A model generated the notes under the pieces. The model saw only the letters and a list, made by a program, of their open reading frames with translations, searched no databases and had not been told where the DNA came from. From Alphaproteobacteria bacterium RIFCSPHIGHO2_02_FULL_46_13 (GTDB lineage Bacteria; Pseudomonadota; Alphaproteobacteria; Micavibrionales; Micavibrionaceae): a stretch of 35,132 nt of DNA. Shown one piece after another: positions 16,143 through 24,373 of this stretch (the first letter of the stretch is position 1; each line of letters starts with the position of its first letter). The DNA lies in NCBI GenBank assembly GCA_001767915.1, contig MEMI01000001.1:1-35132 (forward strand). Direction: 5' to 3'. Both the position numbers and the translations under genes were made by a program.

Positions 16143-16514
16143 GTGGGCAATCAATTATATGAATGGGTTCAATTATTCGCGCGGGAATGGGCAGATCTGA
16201 CATGGTTGCCCCTTTCCTTGTTGATTGTCCATAAAGGTCAAAAAATCAAGGCCTGCGCCTTTATTATCGTGTGTATGGTCGTCATGCGCCTGCAAATCCA
16301 GACATTCCAGATGATGGGGTTATCCAAAGGGGTTACAGGGTTCTTTGACTGGCCACTCATGCACCGCGGATACGCAGTTTATGGGGCTTTTATCTTTTTA
16401 TTCCTGATATTGTCCTATTTTTCACCCTATACACGGGGGCCGATCTATCTGGCGGCCTCACTCAGCATTTTTTTCATGGCTTTTACCGTGTCATCTATTG
16501 TATTGGTATTTTGA
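16143..16514 (+). CDS. Small integral membrane protein, unknown function
   Basis: The 123-residue protein is mostly hydrophobic with about four membrane segments (around residues 18-32, 37-50, 75-95 and 100-122). The likely start is GTG at 16143, with AAAGGA about 12 bases upstream, which is a loose spacing. It is divergent from the BepA-like gene and its stop is one base from the rlmE start, so it probably shares a transcript with rlmE. No family was recognised. Confidence 0.65.
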   Translation: MGNQLYEWVQLFAREWADLTWLPLSLLIVHKGQKIKACAFIIVCMVVMRLQIQTFQMMGLSKGVTGFFDWPLMHRGYAVYGAFIFLFLILSYFSPYTRGPIYLAASLSIFFMAFTVSSIVLVF

Positions 16515-16515
16515 A

Positions 16516-17217
16516 ATGAAAAACATCAGAACCGCAAAAGGCCGCAAAATATCATCAACCCGTTGGTTAGAACGGCAGTTGAACGATCCCTATGTGATTA
16601 AAGCCAAAGAAATGGGCTACCGTTCCCGCGCCGCCTTTAAAATGAAAGAAATGGACGAGAAGTACAATATCCTGAAGGCAGGGATGTATGTCGTCGATTT
16701 GGGTGCTGCCCCCGGGGGATGGTGCCAAATCGCGCTCGAGAAAAAATGCGCAAAAATCGTGGCGATTGATTTATTGCCGATTGATGAAATACCGGGCGTT
16801 ATTTTCATGCAACAAGATTTCATGGATGACGATGCCCCCGATAAATTAAAAGCAGCCTTAGGCGGACGTGCCGATGTGGTGATGAGCGATATGGCCCACA
16901 ACACAACCGGACACCGCGACACCGACCATTTAAAAATTATGGCACTGGTGGATGCGGGATATGAATTCGCAACCGAGATTTTAAAATTTGGCGGCACATT
17001 CGTTGCCAAAACTTTCCAAGGTGGCGCAGAGGCCGATTTGGTCGCGCGCATGAAAATTGATTTCACAACCGTCCGCCACGTCAAACCCTCCGCCAGCCGC
17101 AAAGACAGTTCAGAAAAATATGTACTGGCCACCGGATTCAGGAAAGGAAAACCTGAACCAGAAGTGCGTGAAAGACAATCGCACCCTACGCCAAAGGCCG
17201 ATTCCGCTTCAGAGTAA
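16516..17217 (+). CDS. rlmE: 23S rRNA (uridine-2552-2'-O)-methyltransferase RlmE (FtsJ/RrmJ)
   Basis: RlmE methylates the 2'-OH of U2552 in the A-loop of 23S rRNA, a late step of 50S assembly. The protein has 233 residues from the chosen ATG (MKNIRTAKG), one base after the previous stop; a longer frame from 16498 is less likely. All members of the K-D-K-E catalytic set are visible: Lys in AAFKMKEMDEKY, Asp in SDMAHNTTG, Lys in FVAKTFQGG and Glu in SSEKYVLATGF. DLGAAPGGWCQ is the SAM-binding loop. The C-terminal 25 residues are an extra charged tail whose coding sequence overlaps the end of the convergent MFS gene by 32 bases. Confidence 0.93.
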   Translation: MKNIRTAKGRKISSTRWLERQLNDPYVIKAKEMGYRSRAAFKMKEMDEKYNILKAGMYVVDLGAAPGGWCQIALEKKCAKIVAIDLLPIDEIPGVIFMQQDFMDDDAPDKLKAALGGRADVVMSDMAHNTTGHRDTDHLKIMALVDAGYEFATEILKFGGTFVAKTFQGGAEADLVARMKIDFTTVRHVKPSASRKDSSEKYVLATGFRKGKPEPEVRERQSHPTPKADSASE

Positions 17218-18376
17218 TTAATTTTGCAATCACTGCCAGCACAGCCAGGACACCCGCATAGGTGATCAAAGCCGTTGAAATATCGGCATGATCCGTTACA
17301 AATCCGACCATCTGGCTAAGCGGAATAAACCCAAGTGATGTTGCCAGATTGGCCGTCGATAAAACGGTTGCACGGCGACTAGAATCGACCAGATTATTGA
17401 TGGCTTCCTGCGCACGTGGCATTCCGAAACCATAGACAAACGCTTCTAACCCAAGCGCGATAATACCAACCACACTCATGCTCAGACCCGCCACTAATAA
17501 CGCAACGACCAACATAATAATCAACCCTTGCAGAGCCTGTTGTCCGCGCAAGTTCGGCAATATTTTATGCCCGACATGACCACTGATCGCGCCGCAGAGC
17601 ATCACCGCGGAGATAATCCATCCGTTATAGATTTCAGGAATATGCAACGCATCAGCATAGGCCTGAATCCCCCACATGCAAATTTTTGTGGTCGAGAACA
17701 CAATCACCATCAGCAGAACAATTCCCGCAATCTCGCGGTGTCCATGCAAAACATAAATCAACGTATCGCGAATATCTTTTAAAGGATGATGTTCCGAGAT
17801 ATGTTTATGGCGTGGTGGTTCCACAAATCCGCAGGCCACAATTGCCCCGCAAGAAATCAGAATGACCTCTAGAATCAGAGGCAGATGATGGTTGATCGCA
17901 TAGAGATACCCACCCGCAACACAGGCCAGAGAACAACTATATAATTGCAACGCAAACCGAAATCCTTCGCGACGGCGATATTCACCCTCACGACCTTGGG
18001 ACAAAAGTGTGTCATAGAGCAAGGCAGAATTTGCGCCCGATACGGTTGCAATTCCAACCCCGATAGCCCCCTGCGCCAGCAACGCCGACCAGAAGCCCGT
18101 TGCCAGAGCCAAGAGAGCATACGAAGCCGCAAGCAATCCTGCGCCAAGAATAAGCGTTTTCTTTCGCCCCCAGCGGTCAGCCAGATATCCCGCAGGCACG
18201 TCGCATAAAATCACAACAACCGCAAAAACGGATTCCCCAATCAAAAAATCATGGAACGTCAGCCCCAGTTCATCACGATAGAACGGAATAATAATCGGCA
18301 ATAGAAAAATAGAATTCAGAAATATCGTATATAAGTACAATAATTTTAAATTCCGACTACAATCAGTTTCAGACAT
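17186..18376 (-). CDS. Major facilitator superfamily transporter
   Basis: The 396-residue protein has about twelve hydrophobic helices and the MFS loop 2-3 signature GYLADRWGRKKTL near residue 62, matching the drug:H+ antiporter style. The substrate is unknown. The ATG at 18376 is used because GGGGA lies five bases upstream; a TTG twelve bases earlier overlaps the previous stop. It is the last gene of a run with four GNAT acetyltransferases, two bases after the nearest one, and its 3' end overlaps rlmE by 32 bases. Transport linked to acetylated compounds is possible but unproven. Confidence 0.85.
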   Translation of the reverse strand: MSETDCSRNLKLLYLYTIFLNSIFLLPIIIPFYRDELGLTFHDFLIGESVFAVVVILCDVPAGYLADRWGRKKTLILGAGLLAASYALLALATGFWSALLAQGAIGVGIATVSGANSALLYDTLLSQGREGEYRRREGFRFALQLYSCSLACVAGGYLYAINHHLPLILEVILISCGAIVACGFVEPPRHKHISEHHPLKDIRDTLIYVLHGHREIAGIVLLMVIVFSTTKICMWGIQAYADALHIPEIYNGWIISAVMLCGAISGHVGHKILPNLRGQQALQGLIIMLVVALLVAGLSMSVVGIIALGLEAFVYGFGMPRAQEAINNLVDSSRRATVLSTANLATSLGFIPLSQMVGFVTDHADISTALITYAGVLAVLAVIAKLITLKRNRPLA

Positions 18377-18378
18377 AT

Positions 18379-18984
18379 CTATCCCCAAGTTACATTTTCA
18401 TTCGGCAACCCATTCGTATCATAACGAACATAGTTTGCATGTCCTGTGACCGTTCCATCGGGCAGCAAAGCATCCGCCTTGACCAGCGACTCTAATTCAT
18501 AGCCCAGTTTTTCAATGACACGACGGGATGCCGCATTAGCAGTTGCCGCACAAATGATCACGCGACGTGCCTCCAAAGCCCCGAACGCAAAGCGCGTCAG
18601 TGCATTGGCCAGTTCGGTTGCATAACCTTTATTATGGTCAGACGAGCGCACATAATAACCAATTTCGAATGAGCGAAATTCCCAATCCATACGATGCAAA
18701 CCGCACATCGCGATCAAACGACCATCATGCGTAAACGCCGCCATCATCATATCTTCCCGCAAAATATATTTTGCATGATTTTCACGAATGACTTTTTCGG
18801 CATCGTCAACTGTACCCACGCCCAATTTTGTCCATGGCATCCATTTACACAAATCGTCAAATGATTCCACTTTGATTTCATGCATCTCCGCACCATCTCC
18901 TGGCAAGACGTTCCGCAACATCAAGCGCGGCGTTCGGATAGGCATCGGAATGTCGATTAAAATTGGTTCTTTTGGTAAGGTCAC
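18379..18984 (-). CDS. GNAT family N-acetyltransferase (RimJ/RimL type)
   Basis: The 201-residue protein starts with the RimJ/RimL-like IRTPRLMLRNV strand and has the acetyl-CoA binding segment SSDHNKGYATELANALTRFAF near residue 115 (motif A, with Gly-Tyr-Ala in place of the usual GxG/A). AATANAASRRVIEKLGYE near 148 is the C-terminal helix typical of this group. Members acetylate ribosomal protein N-termini, antibiotics or small amines; the substrate here is not evident. It lies two bases upstream of the MFS gene and 21 bases downstream of another GNAT gene. Confidence 0.85.
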   Translation of the reverse strand: MTLPKEPILIDIPMPIRTPRLMLRNVLPGDGAEMHEIKVESFDDLCKWMPWTKLGVGTVDDAEKVIRENHAKYILREDMMMAAFTHDGRLIAMCGLHRMDWEFRSFEIGYYVRSSDHNKGYATELANALTRFAFGALEARRVIICAATANAASRRVIEKLGYELESLVKADALLPDGTVTGHANYVRYDTNGLPNENVTWG

Positions 18985-19005
18985 TTTACTCTCCTGTTTT
19001 TATTC

Positions 19006-19512
19006 TTATATTTTTAATTGGTAGATATAATCTGTGTCTGTTTCACCGTTGCCGTAAAGTTGGTCTTTTACCTCTGTAAGCGTAAAACCCTGTCGTAGGA
19101 TGGCAGAGCGAGACGCCACATTTCCTTCGCGGTGCCCGACTGTCAAAATGCGAATGTCCCCTTGTGCTTTAGCCCAATCAATCGAGGCTTTATAAAGCAG
19201 ATCGGATAGACCTTTTCCCCGGTATTCTTCACGGATATAACTCATCACCAATACTGCTACACCTTCACGGCCATTCCAGTCACGAAATATAGCTTTCATG
19301 CCGATCACCTTGTCCTCATCATAAAGACCAAAAATTGCGAGCCTGTTAGTATCCACTAATGTATTTTTCCAAAAACTATCCTCTTTAGAAGACTCACTTT
19401 CCAGTGACGATCCGAAAAAATTATCGTGTTTACTCAATGCCTCCAATCGAATGGTTTTAAATAATTGCCAGTCGGCCTCAAGCCATCGCTTTGTATATAT
19501 TGTGTTGTCCAT
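19006..19512 (-). CDS. GNAT family N-acetyltransferase
   Basis: The 168-residue protein has the GNAT fold pattern: an N-terminal WLEADWQLFKTIRLEAL helix, a central strand (GVAVLVMSYI), motif A REEYRGKGLSDLLYKASIDWA near residue 92 with the RGKG loop for the CoA pyrophosphate, and a C-terminal GNVASRSAILRQGFTL segment. The substrate is unknown. The next GNAT gene upstream ends one base before its start, so the two are almost certainly cotranslated. Confidence 0.85.
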   Translation of the reverse strand: MDNTIYTKRWLEADWQLFKTIRLEALSKHDNFFGSSLESESSKEDSFWKNTLVDTNRLAIFGLYDEDKVIGMKAIFRDWNGREGVAVLVMSYIREEYRGKGLSDLLYKASIDWAKAQGDIRILTVGHREGNVASRSAILRQGFTLTEVKDQLYGNGETDTDYIYQLKI

Positions 19513-19513
19513 T

Positions 19514-20077
19514 TTAAATCACCATTTCATATTCTAATACATCCATCATCTCTCCGTTCAAATAGCAGCGATGAGCTTTCGGTTCAGTCCCAAAATGTTG
19601 AAACCCGAGACGATGCATTAATTTTTGACTGCGGACATTGTCTTCATAATGATTTGCCATCAACTTTTGGCAGATATTATGATCGCGACAAAATTGAATG
19701 AGGGCAATCATTCCTTCATAAGCAAAACCTTTACCTTGGTTTGCGCCGCTGAGCCACCAACCCGTTGAGACTGTCTGAAAATCATCATCTTCGGCATCAA
19801 GACCTGTGCTCAAAATATGCTCGCCTGTCCATTTATCGACACCTAACAAGGCAATATTCCGTTTGTTTGTTGATGCGCTCACCATGTTCAGATAATTCAC
19901 CGTGCCGAGCATCGACATTCCCTCATCACTCGACCAACTCATCCAGCGGCGCAAAACATTTGCATCGCAACTTTCTTTTGCCTCTTGAATGAGATAATTG
20001 TCGTTGAGCGTTGCAACACGCAGTCGCATTCGTTCTGTTTCAATTGGTAATAATTTTAAAATTTCTTCTTTTTTCAT
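19514..20077 (-). CDS. GNAT family N-acetyltransferase (RimJ/RimL type)
   Basis: The 187-residue protein begins LLPIETERMRLRVATL, the usual first strand of RimJ/RimL-like GNATs, and has motif A SGANQGKGFAYEGMIALIQF near residue 108. NHYEDNVRSQKLMHRLGFQ near 143 is the typical Asn-containing helix that ends the acetyl-CoA site. The ATG at 20077 has AGGGA eight bases upstream; a TTG 21 bases earlier is a less likely start. It is the second gene of the GNAT run. Confidence 0.85.
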   Translation of the reverse strand: MKKEEILKLLPIETERMRLRVATLNDNYLIQEAKESCDANVLRRWMSWSSDEGMSMLGTVNYLNMVSASTNKRNIALLGVDKWTGEHILSTGLDAEDDDFQTVSTGWWLSGANQGKGFAYEGMIALIQFCRDHNICQKLMANHYEDNVRSQKLMHRLGFQHFGTEPKAHRCYLNGEMMDVLEYEMVI

Positions 20078-20106
20078 TTTTATTGTCCCTGTTATCAAGA
20101 TTTCAT

Positions 20107-20574
20107 TTAGGCGGTTCTGAGCTGTAAATATTTTGTTCCTTCAATATCATTGCGCTCTTTGAAGCCGAGCTGTTTGTAAAATTCCAGCGCGGTTTCGTTC
20201 CAGTTGAGTGCCCCGAGTTTGAAAGACGCCGCATTATCTTTGCGCCGCGCGGTTTGCATGATGTAGATCATCAGGACTTCGCCGATCCTTTGTCTGCGAA
20301 AGGGTTCTGCCACAAAAAGATTCTGGATTTCGAAAATGGTTTTGCCCTCATGAAAATGATAGACAGGAAAACCAGCAACGAAACCCGCCAAGATGCCGTC
20401 TTCGGTCTCGGCGACCAATACAGTCACAGGCGCATTTTCGCCGATTGCGTAGCTGTCAAACTGTGTACGGGTAAGGCCAAGTGTATCGCCGTGAAAGCCG
20501 CATATTCCTGCAACAAGCATTTCAAACTGTGTCCAGTCGCCGCTTCTGACGGGTCTTATTTTAATATTAGTCAT
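20107..20574 (-). CDS. GNAT family N-acetyltransferase
   Basis: The 155-residue protein has a compact GNAT domain: IKIRPVRSGDWTQFEMLV at the start, VTVLVAETEDGILAGFVAGF as strands 2-3, FEIQNLFVAEPFRRQRIGEVLMIYIM as strand 4 and motif A (RRQRIG), and NWNETALEFYKQLGFKE at the C-terminus with the Tyr often used as general acid. Three ATG codons stand in a row (20580, 20577, 20574); the last gives the best spacing (eight bases) from AAGGA. It is the first gene of the five-gene run. Confidence 0.86.
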   Translation of the reverse strand: MTNIKIRPVRSGDWTQFEMLVAGICGFHGDTLGLTRTQFDSYAIGENAPVTVLVAETEDGILAGFVAGFPVYHFHEGKTIFEIQNLFVAEPFRRQRIGEVLMIYIMQTARRKDNAASFKLGALNWNETALEFYKQLGFKERNDIEGTKYLQLRTA

Positions 20575-20645
20575 CATCATTTTCCTTTCTTCAAATTTAT
20601 ATTTGGAGAGGAAACGGACGAAAAAATTATGGGGGATTTTTTATC

Positions 20646-20673
20646 TGTCAGCCTCTCCGGTGAGGGGCTGACA
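20646..20673. repeat. 12-bp GC-rich hairpin upstream of the GNAT run
   Basis: TGTCAGCCTCTC and GAGGGGCTGACA form a 12-bp stem with one G-T pair and a CGGT loop. No T-tract follows on either strand, so it is not a plain terminator. On the minus strand it would sit in the leader of the first GNAT gene. It may be a dispersed palindromic element; a genome-wide search would tell. Confidence 0.5.
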
Positions 20674-20683
20674 AACTATGTGC

Positions 20684-20806
20684 CTAGCCCAAATTGCGGA
20701 ATTCAGAGGAATTAAGCGCCTGATTAGAGCGATAATGTCCCTTGCCGGTCACGGGGGTGATCGGCATCCAGCATTGAATTTGGGTCATGGTCATTTGGTT
20801 GTTCAT
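20684..20806 (-). CDS. Possible 40-residue small protein
   Basis: An open frame of 40 codons begins MNNQMTMTQIQCWMP and ends at TAG 20684-20686. It has no clear ribosome-binding site and no recognised family. A 9-bp hairpin (GCCGGTCAC / GTGATCGGC with one G-T pair, 20744-20765) lies inside it. It could be a chance frame. Confidence 0.2.
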   Translation of the reverse strand: MNNQMTMTQIQCWMPITPVTGKGHYRSNQALNSSEFRNLG

Positions 20807-20859
20807 TTCAATATGAGAACATAAAATTATAGGACTTGGCAATATAATTTTAAAAAAAT

Positions 20860-21285
20860 TTATTGGAGGGCATAATCCGGCAGGGATGGGGTAGAGACTA
20901 TTTCATCCTCTGCTATAGGCTCAGGCGCAGAGATAATATGTGTGATCGCAATCGGAATTGGCGGTTCAGATTCATCTATTTTATAATGTGTCACACCCAA
21001 TTTTTCTGCCGCCCAGTTCATAAAAGCCAGATGCAATTCATGTTCATGATGTTCATCTGAAAATCTATGGCGCAGAAAAGTGCCTTGAATGATCAATATA
21101 TGAGATTGATCGCCATATCCTTTTTTCCCCACTGTAAAACCCGCAATTTCGCCGTCACATCTGGCAACCAGAATTGTTGGTGCGTAGGCATTGAAATGAA
21201 GATAACCAAACGCTGTATGATGAACCATTTGTTGGAGACATGGAATATCATAAGGTTCAATAGGCCCGAAAGTCAGATGTTGCAC
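20860..21285 (-). CDS. Possible divergent GNAT-like protein
   Basis: The 141-residue product starts at a GTG with GGGGAG eight bases upstream. Strand-like segments PTILVARCDGEIAGFTVGKK and HILIIQGTFLRHRF followed by a helix (ELHLAFMNWAAEKLG) resemble the core of a GNAT domain, but the CoA-binding R/QxxGxG/A loop is not clear and the last 40 residues are Pro/Glu-rich. It lies upstream of four real GNAT genes on the same strand, separated from them by about 290 bases. Treat the GNAT label as a suggestion. Confidence 0.45.
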   Translation of the reverse strand: MQHLTFGPIEPYDIPCLQQMVHHTAFGYLHFNAYAPTILVARCDGEIAGFTVGKKGYGDQSHILIIQGTFLRHRFSDEHHEHELHLAFMNWAAEKLGVTHYKIDESEPPIPIAITHIISAPEPIAEDEIVSTPSLPDYALQ

Positions 21286-21358
21286 TTTTATATCTCCCCG
21301 ATGTGACCCTTCTTTTTATTTTGTATGTATTCAGGTCATCACGAATCAGATTATACAC

Positions 21359-21384
21359 AAAACCCCCTGACGACATCAGGGGGT
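21359..21384 (-). terminator. Intrinsic terminator of the 161-residue gene
   Basis: A 9-bp perfect stem (ACCCCCTGA / TCAGGGGGT, five-base loop). On the minus strand it is followed by TTTTGTGT. It lies about 30 bases beyond the stop at 21413. Confidence 0.88.
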
Positions 21385-21412
21385 AGGTGTGCAGTGCGAA
21401 AGAGTGGTTAAA

Positions 21413-21898
21413 TTACGCGTGCGTAAGTTCTTTCAGGTTTTCTGCCTGTGGTGAATTTGGTCTGCACAACATAATCGCCACATCATGCGAAGGTAAGTTC
21501 ACTACGGCTTTTTCAAATAGGCGGCCAATAAATGGGACTGCCGAAAAAATTGGCGAGGCTTTTACAAAAAGCGAAGTCGCATCTGGATTTCCGCCCTTTT
21601 TCTCAACTTCAACAGCAATAGCCGCTCTGAGCAATTCGCGATTTTCTGGAGCAGCTAATTCTCTAAAGTCCGCTAATGAAACAGAGCATTCTACCGCACC
21701 AGCATAATTAAAACTTGTGAGTATTCTATCCCTAGAGGCTTCAGTAATGTTGCTCTTAGCAAATGCATATCGGACGCGAGATAGAAGAAGGTCTGCCTCT
21801 TGTTTAAGAGACAGATTCTCACCTGATATCAAGCGATTTCCGCTTAGAAGATTTAAAAATTTATTTTCTGCCGATTCCGAATTTACTCGAATAACCAT
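21413..21898 (-). CDS. Hypothetical protein, 161 residues, monocistronic
   Basis: The product starts at ATG with AGAGGT five bases upstream and looks soluble and mostly helical, with no signal peptide. Segments include LSLKQEADLLLSRVRYAFAKSN and a C-terminal part with SPIFSAVPFIGRLFEKAVVNLPSHDVAIM. No family was recognised. A near-consensus promoter directly upstream and a strong terminator directly downstream make it a self-contained and probably well-expressed unit. Confidence 0.68.
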   Translation of the reverse strand: MVIRVNSESAENKFLNLLSGNRLISGENLSLKQEADLLLSRVRYAFAKSNITEASRDRILTSFNYAGAVECSVSLADFRELAAPENRELLRAAIAVEVEKKGGNPDATSLFVKASPIFSAVPFIGRLFEKAVVNLPSHDVAIMLCRPNSPQAENLKELTHA

Positions 21899-21929
21899 TT
21901 CACACCTCTTTTTATAAGATTATGGCTGT

Positions 21930-21958
21930 AAAATACAGAAAATTAATTTTTATGTCAA
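21930..21958 (-). promoter_or_regulatory. Sigma-70-like promoter for the 161-residue gene
   Basis: Read on the minus strand, TTGACA (21953-21958) is followed by exactly 17 bases and then TATTTT (21930-21935). Transcription would start near 21923, about 25 bases before the ATG at 21898. Confidence 0.7.
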
Positions 21959-22018
21959 TATATTTGTCTTTATCCAAATTCCTTGGCTTTTCGTACTAAT
22001 TTCTATATAGCTAGCCCC

Positions 22019-23359
22019 ATGTCAGATACCTCAAAACAGCTTTCAGTGCCGACGATCGGCGTTGTATCCCTTGGTTGCCCCAAAGCGTTGGTTGATTCCG
22101 AACGCATTATGACCCAATTGCGGTCAGAGGGATATCAATTCACAGGCACCCATAATGACGCGGATGTCGTGATCGTCAATACATGCGGATTTCTCGATTC
22201 CGCCAAGGAAGAATCTCTGGCCGCTATCGGCAAAGCGATGAAAGATAATGGTCGCGTTATCGTCACCGGATGTATGGGCGCCGAGCCAGAACAAATCACC
22301 GCGAAATATCCAAACATTATGGCGGTCACAGGGCCACAACAATATGAAGATGTTGTGAACGCTGTGCATGATGCCGTGCCACCTGTATCTGATCCCTTTA
22401 TTGATTTGATACCAGAGGGCGGATTGAAATTAACCCCGCGCCATTATGCGTATTTGAAAATTTCCGAAGGGTGTAACAACCGTTGCACATTCTGTATCAT
22501 TCCGAAATTGCGCGGCGATTTAGTATCGCGCCCCATTCACCATGTGATGTTCGAGGCGGAAAAATTGGTCTCGGCGGGCGTTAAAGAAATCCTGTTGATT
22601 TCACAAGATACGTCGGCCTATGGTATTGATACAAAATATGCCGAATATCCATGGAAAGGCGAACGCCGCAAAACCAAATTCTATGACCTGTGTAAAGCCA
22701 TGGGCGAATTGGGAATCTGGACACGTCTTCACTATGTGTACCCATACCCGCACGTTGATGATGTCATTCCGTTGATGGCGGACGGGCATATTCTGCCCTA
22801 TCTGGACATTCCCTTCCAGCATGCCAGCCCCAAAGTTTTAAAGGCGATGAAACGCCCCGGCAATCAGGAAAAGGTTTTAGAGCGGATTAAAAATTGGCGC
22901 AACATCTGCCCCGACCTGACCATTCGTTCCACCTTTATTGTCGGCTTCCCGGGTGAGACAGAAGATGATTTCGAATATCTGTTGGAATGGATGCAAGAAG
23001 CCCAGATTGACCGCGCCGGTTGTTTCAAATACGAAAATGTTGCAGGCGCACCGTCTCGCGATTTAGAAGGTCATGTGGACGAAGAAGTCAAACAAGAACG
23101 CTGGGAACGCTTCATGGAAATCCAACGCCAGATTTCCGAAGCCAAACAACAAGCTAAAATCGGCAAAACATTAGACGTGATTATTGACGAAGTCGACGGC
23201 GAAGGCGGCGCAGACGCACGGTCAAAAGCCGACGCCCCCGAAATCGACGGCAAAGTCTTATTGCGCGACGTCCCCAAACACGTCAAAGCCGGAGACATCA
23301 TCCGCGCGACCATAGAGGATGCGGATGATTATGATTTGTTCGGGGTTGCGGCGTTATAA
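22019..23359 (+). CDS. rimO: Ribosomal protein S12 methylthiotransferase RimO
   Basis: RimO adds a methylthio group to Asp89 of ribosomal protein S12 using two iron-sulfur clusters and SAM. The 446-residue protein has the UPF0004 domain with Cys20 (in [14 protein letters not shown], the RimO hallmark), Cys56 and Cys85 as cluster ligands. The radical SAM motif CNNRCTFC holds Cys152, Cys156 and Cys159. A C-terminal TRAM domain covers about residues 380-446. ATG 22019 is used in place of a TTG at 21983; no strong ribosome-binding site is visible. It stands alone, between two unknown minus-strand units. Confidence 0.95.
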   Translation: MSDTSKQLSVPTIGVVSLGCPKALVDSERIMTQLRSEGYQFTGTHNDADVVIVNTCGFLDSAKEESLAAIGKAMKDNGRVIVTGCMGAEPEQITAKYPNIMAVTGPQQYEDVVNAVHDAVPPVSDPFIDLIPEGGLKLTPRHYAYLKISEGCNNRCTFCIIPKLRGDLVSRPIHHVMFEAEKLVSAGVKEILLISQDTSAYGIDTKYAEYPWKGERRKTKFYDLCKAMGELGIWTRLHYVYPYPHVDDVIPLMADGHILPYLDIPFQHASPKVLKAMKRPGNQEKVLERIKNWRNICPDLTIRSTFIVGFPGETEDDFEYLLEWMQEAQIDRAGCFKYENVAGAPSRDLEGHVDEEVKQERWERFMEIQRQISEAKQQAKIGKTLDVIIDEVDGEGGADARSKADAPEIDGKVLLRDVPKHVKAGDIIRATIEDADDYDLFGVAAL

Positions 23360-23394
23360 GCAAGAATACAAATACGCTTTTATACGTTTGAACT

Positions 23395-24360
23395 TCATGA
23401 TGGCTTATAGTCTAAAATATGTGTAATGCCATCCACAAGTTCCAAAGGAACAGAACCTTTGTTATCTCTGACCCAATCATAGATCGTATTAATAGAACGA
23501 ACATCTATTGATGATATTTTTCTACAAAGCGCCCTAAAGTCCTGCTTAGTAATTTTTCTTTCTTCAATTAATAACCTAAGGACTTCATACTTTGGTTCGC
23601 AGGGGACGGCATGGGTTATTGGATGGCCATTATATATCTCCAGAAGCGTATCATAGGCTACGGAAGGAACATCAGGAGATGGTTTATCTTTAATGCGATA
23701 GTGGGTAAGGTTGAACAGTCTGCTGGTATTCATACTAATACCTTGACTCTCAAGACGTTGTGATAATGCAGAGACAACCCATTCCCGTGAAAACCCACGT
23801 CTGAGGCGATTATTATTCATTTCCTGCATCATTTCAGGACTTATATGAGTTCTAACAGATTTATTAAACGTAACCGGAAGAGGGTATCTATCCCGAGACT
23901 CATTCAATCCCTTACTCTTTGCTTTTAATGGGATTTTTTTATGCCCTTTGCTTATTTCATTTGCAAACATATTGCTAAGCTCAATTACCTGATCAAGCTC
24001 AGTTGAGCCTTTATGGGTTACTTGTCTTAGAGATAGAAATAGTGCTGCCGCTACAGTCAGAGGACTCAGGTCATCACCTTTCTTCTCATCTAAAATAATT
24101 TGGAGTCTTTCAAGACCAGGGATTCCAATCAGGGGGTTTGTTGCTGAACCTGAATCGAAAATATCTGTTAAAAGTTGTGATGTGCCACGTTCGGCAATTA
24201 ATTTGGTAACCGCAGGCGGTATAGAGCCTTTACTGATGACTGAATCAGAACAAGCCTCTGTAGCTCTCGAAAAATCTATAATAATCGATGCCAATTGCTT
24301 TAATATCGGATTGCTAGGCATATTTTTTTCAGGATCACTCAACTCAGTATCTTTCAACAT
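23395..24360 (-). CDS. Hypothetical protein with possible C-terminal HTH domains
   Basis: The 321-residue protein matches no family I recognise. The N-terminal third (about residues 40-140) resembles part of the neighbouring 159-residue protein (LTDIFD, LERLQIIL, TVAAALFLSLRQV). The C-terminal part has two stretches whose spacing suggests XRE-like helix-turn-helix domains: WVVSALSQRLESQGIS through YDTLLEIYNG (about residues 195-245), and ALCRKISSIDVRSINTIYDWV ending LVDGITHIL (about 280-318). Base composition is lower in G+C than the flanking ilv and rimO genes. It follows the 159-residue gene by 13 bases. A DNA-binding role is an inference. Confidence 0.62.
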   Translation of the reverse strand: MLKDTELSDPEKNMPSNPILKQLASIIIDFSRATEACSDSVISKGSIPPAVTKLIAERGTSQLLTDIFDSGSATNPLIGIPGLERLQIILDEKKGDDLSPLTVAAALFLSLRQVTHKGSTELDQVIELSNMFANEISKGHKKIPLKAKSKGLNESRDRYPLPVTFNKSVRTHISPEMMQEMNNNRLRRGFSREWVVSALSQRLESQGISMNTSRLFNLTHYRIKDKPSPDVPSVAYDTLLEIYNGHPITHAVPCEPKYEVLRLLIEERKITKQDFRALCRKISSIDVRSINTIYDWVRDNKGSVPLELVDGITHILDYKPS

Positions 24361-24373
24361 TTAAAAAGGTTTA

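Noticed and set aside
16617-17132. 171-residue minus-strand frame
   Set aside because: Shadow of rlmE, whose catalytic residues are all present on the plus strand.
20254-20715. 153-residue plus-strand frame
   Set aside because: Runs opposite a GNAT gene and through its leader hairpin; no domain recognised.
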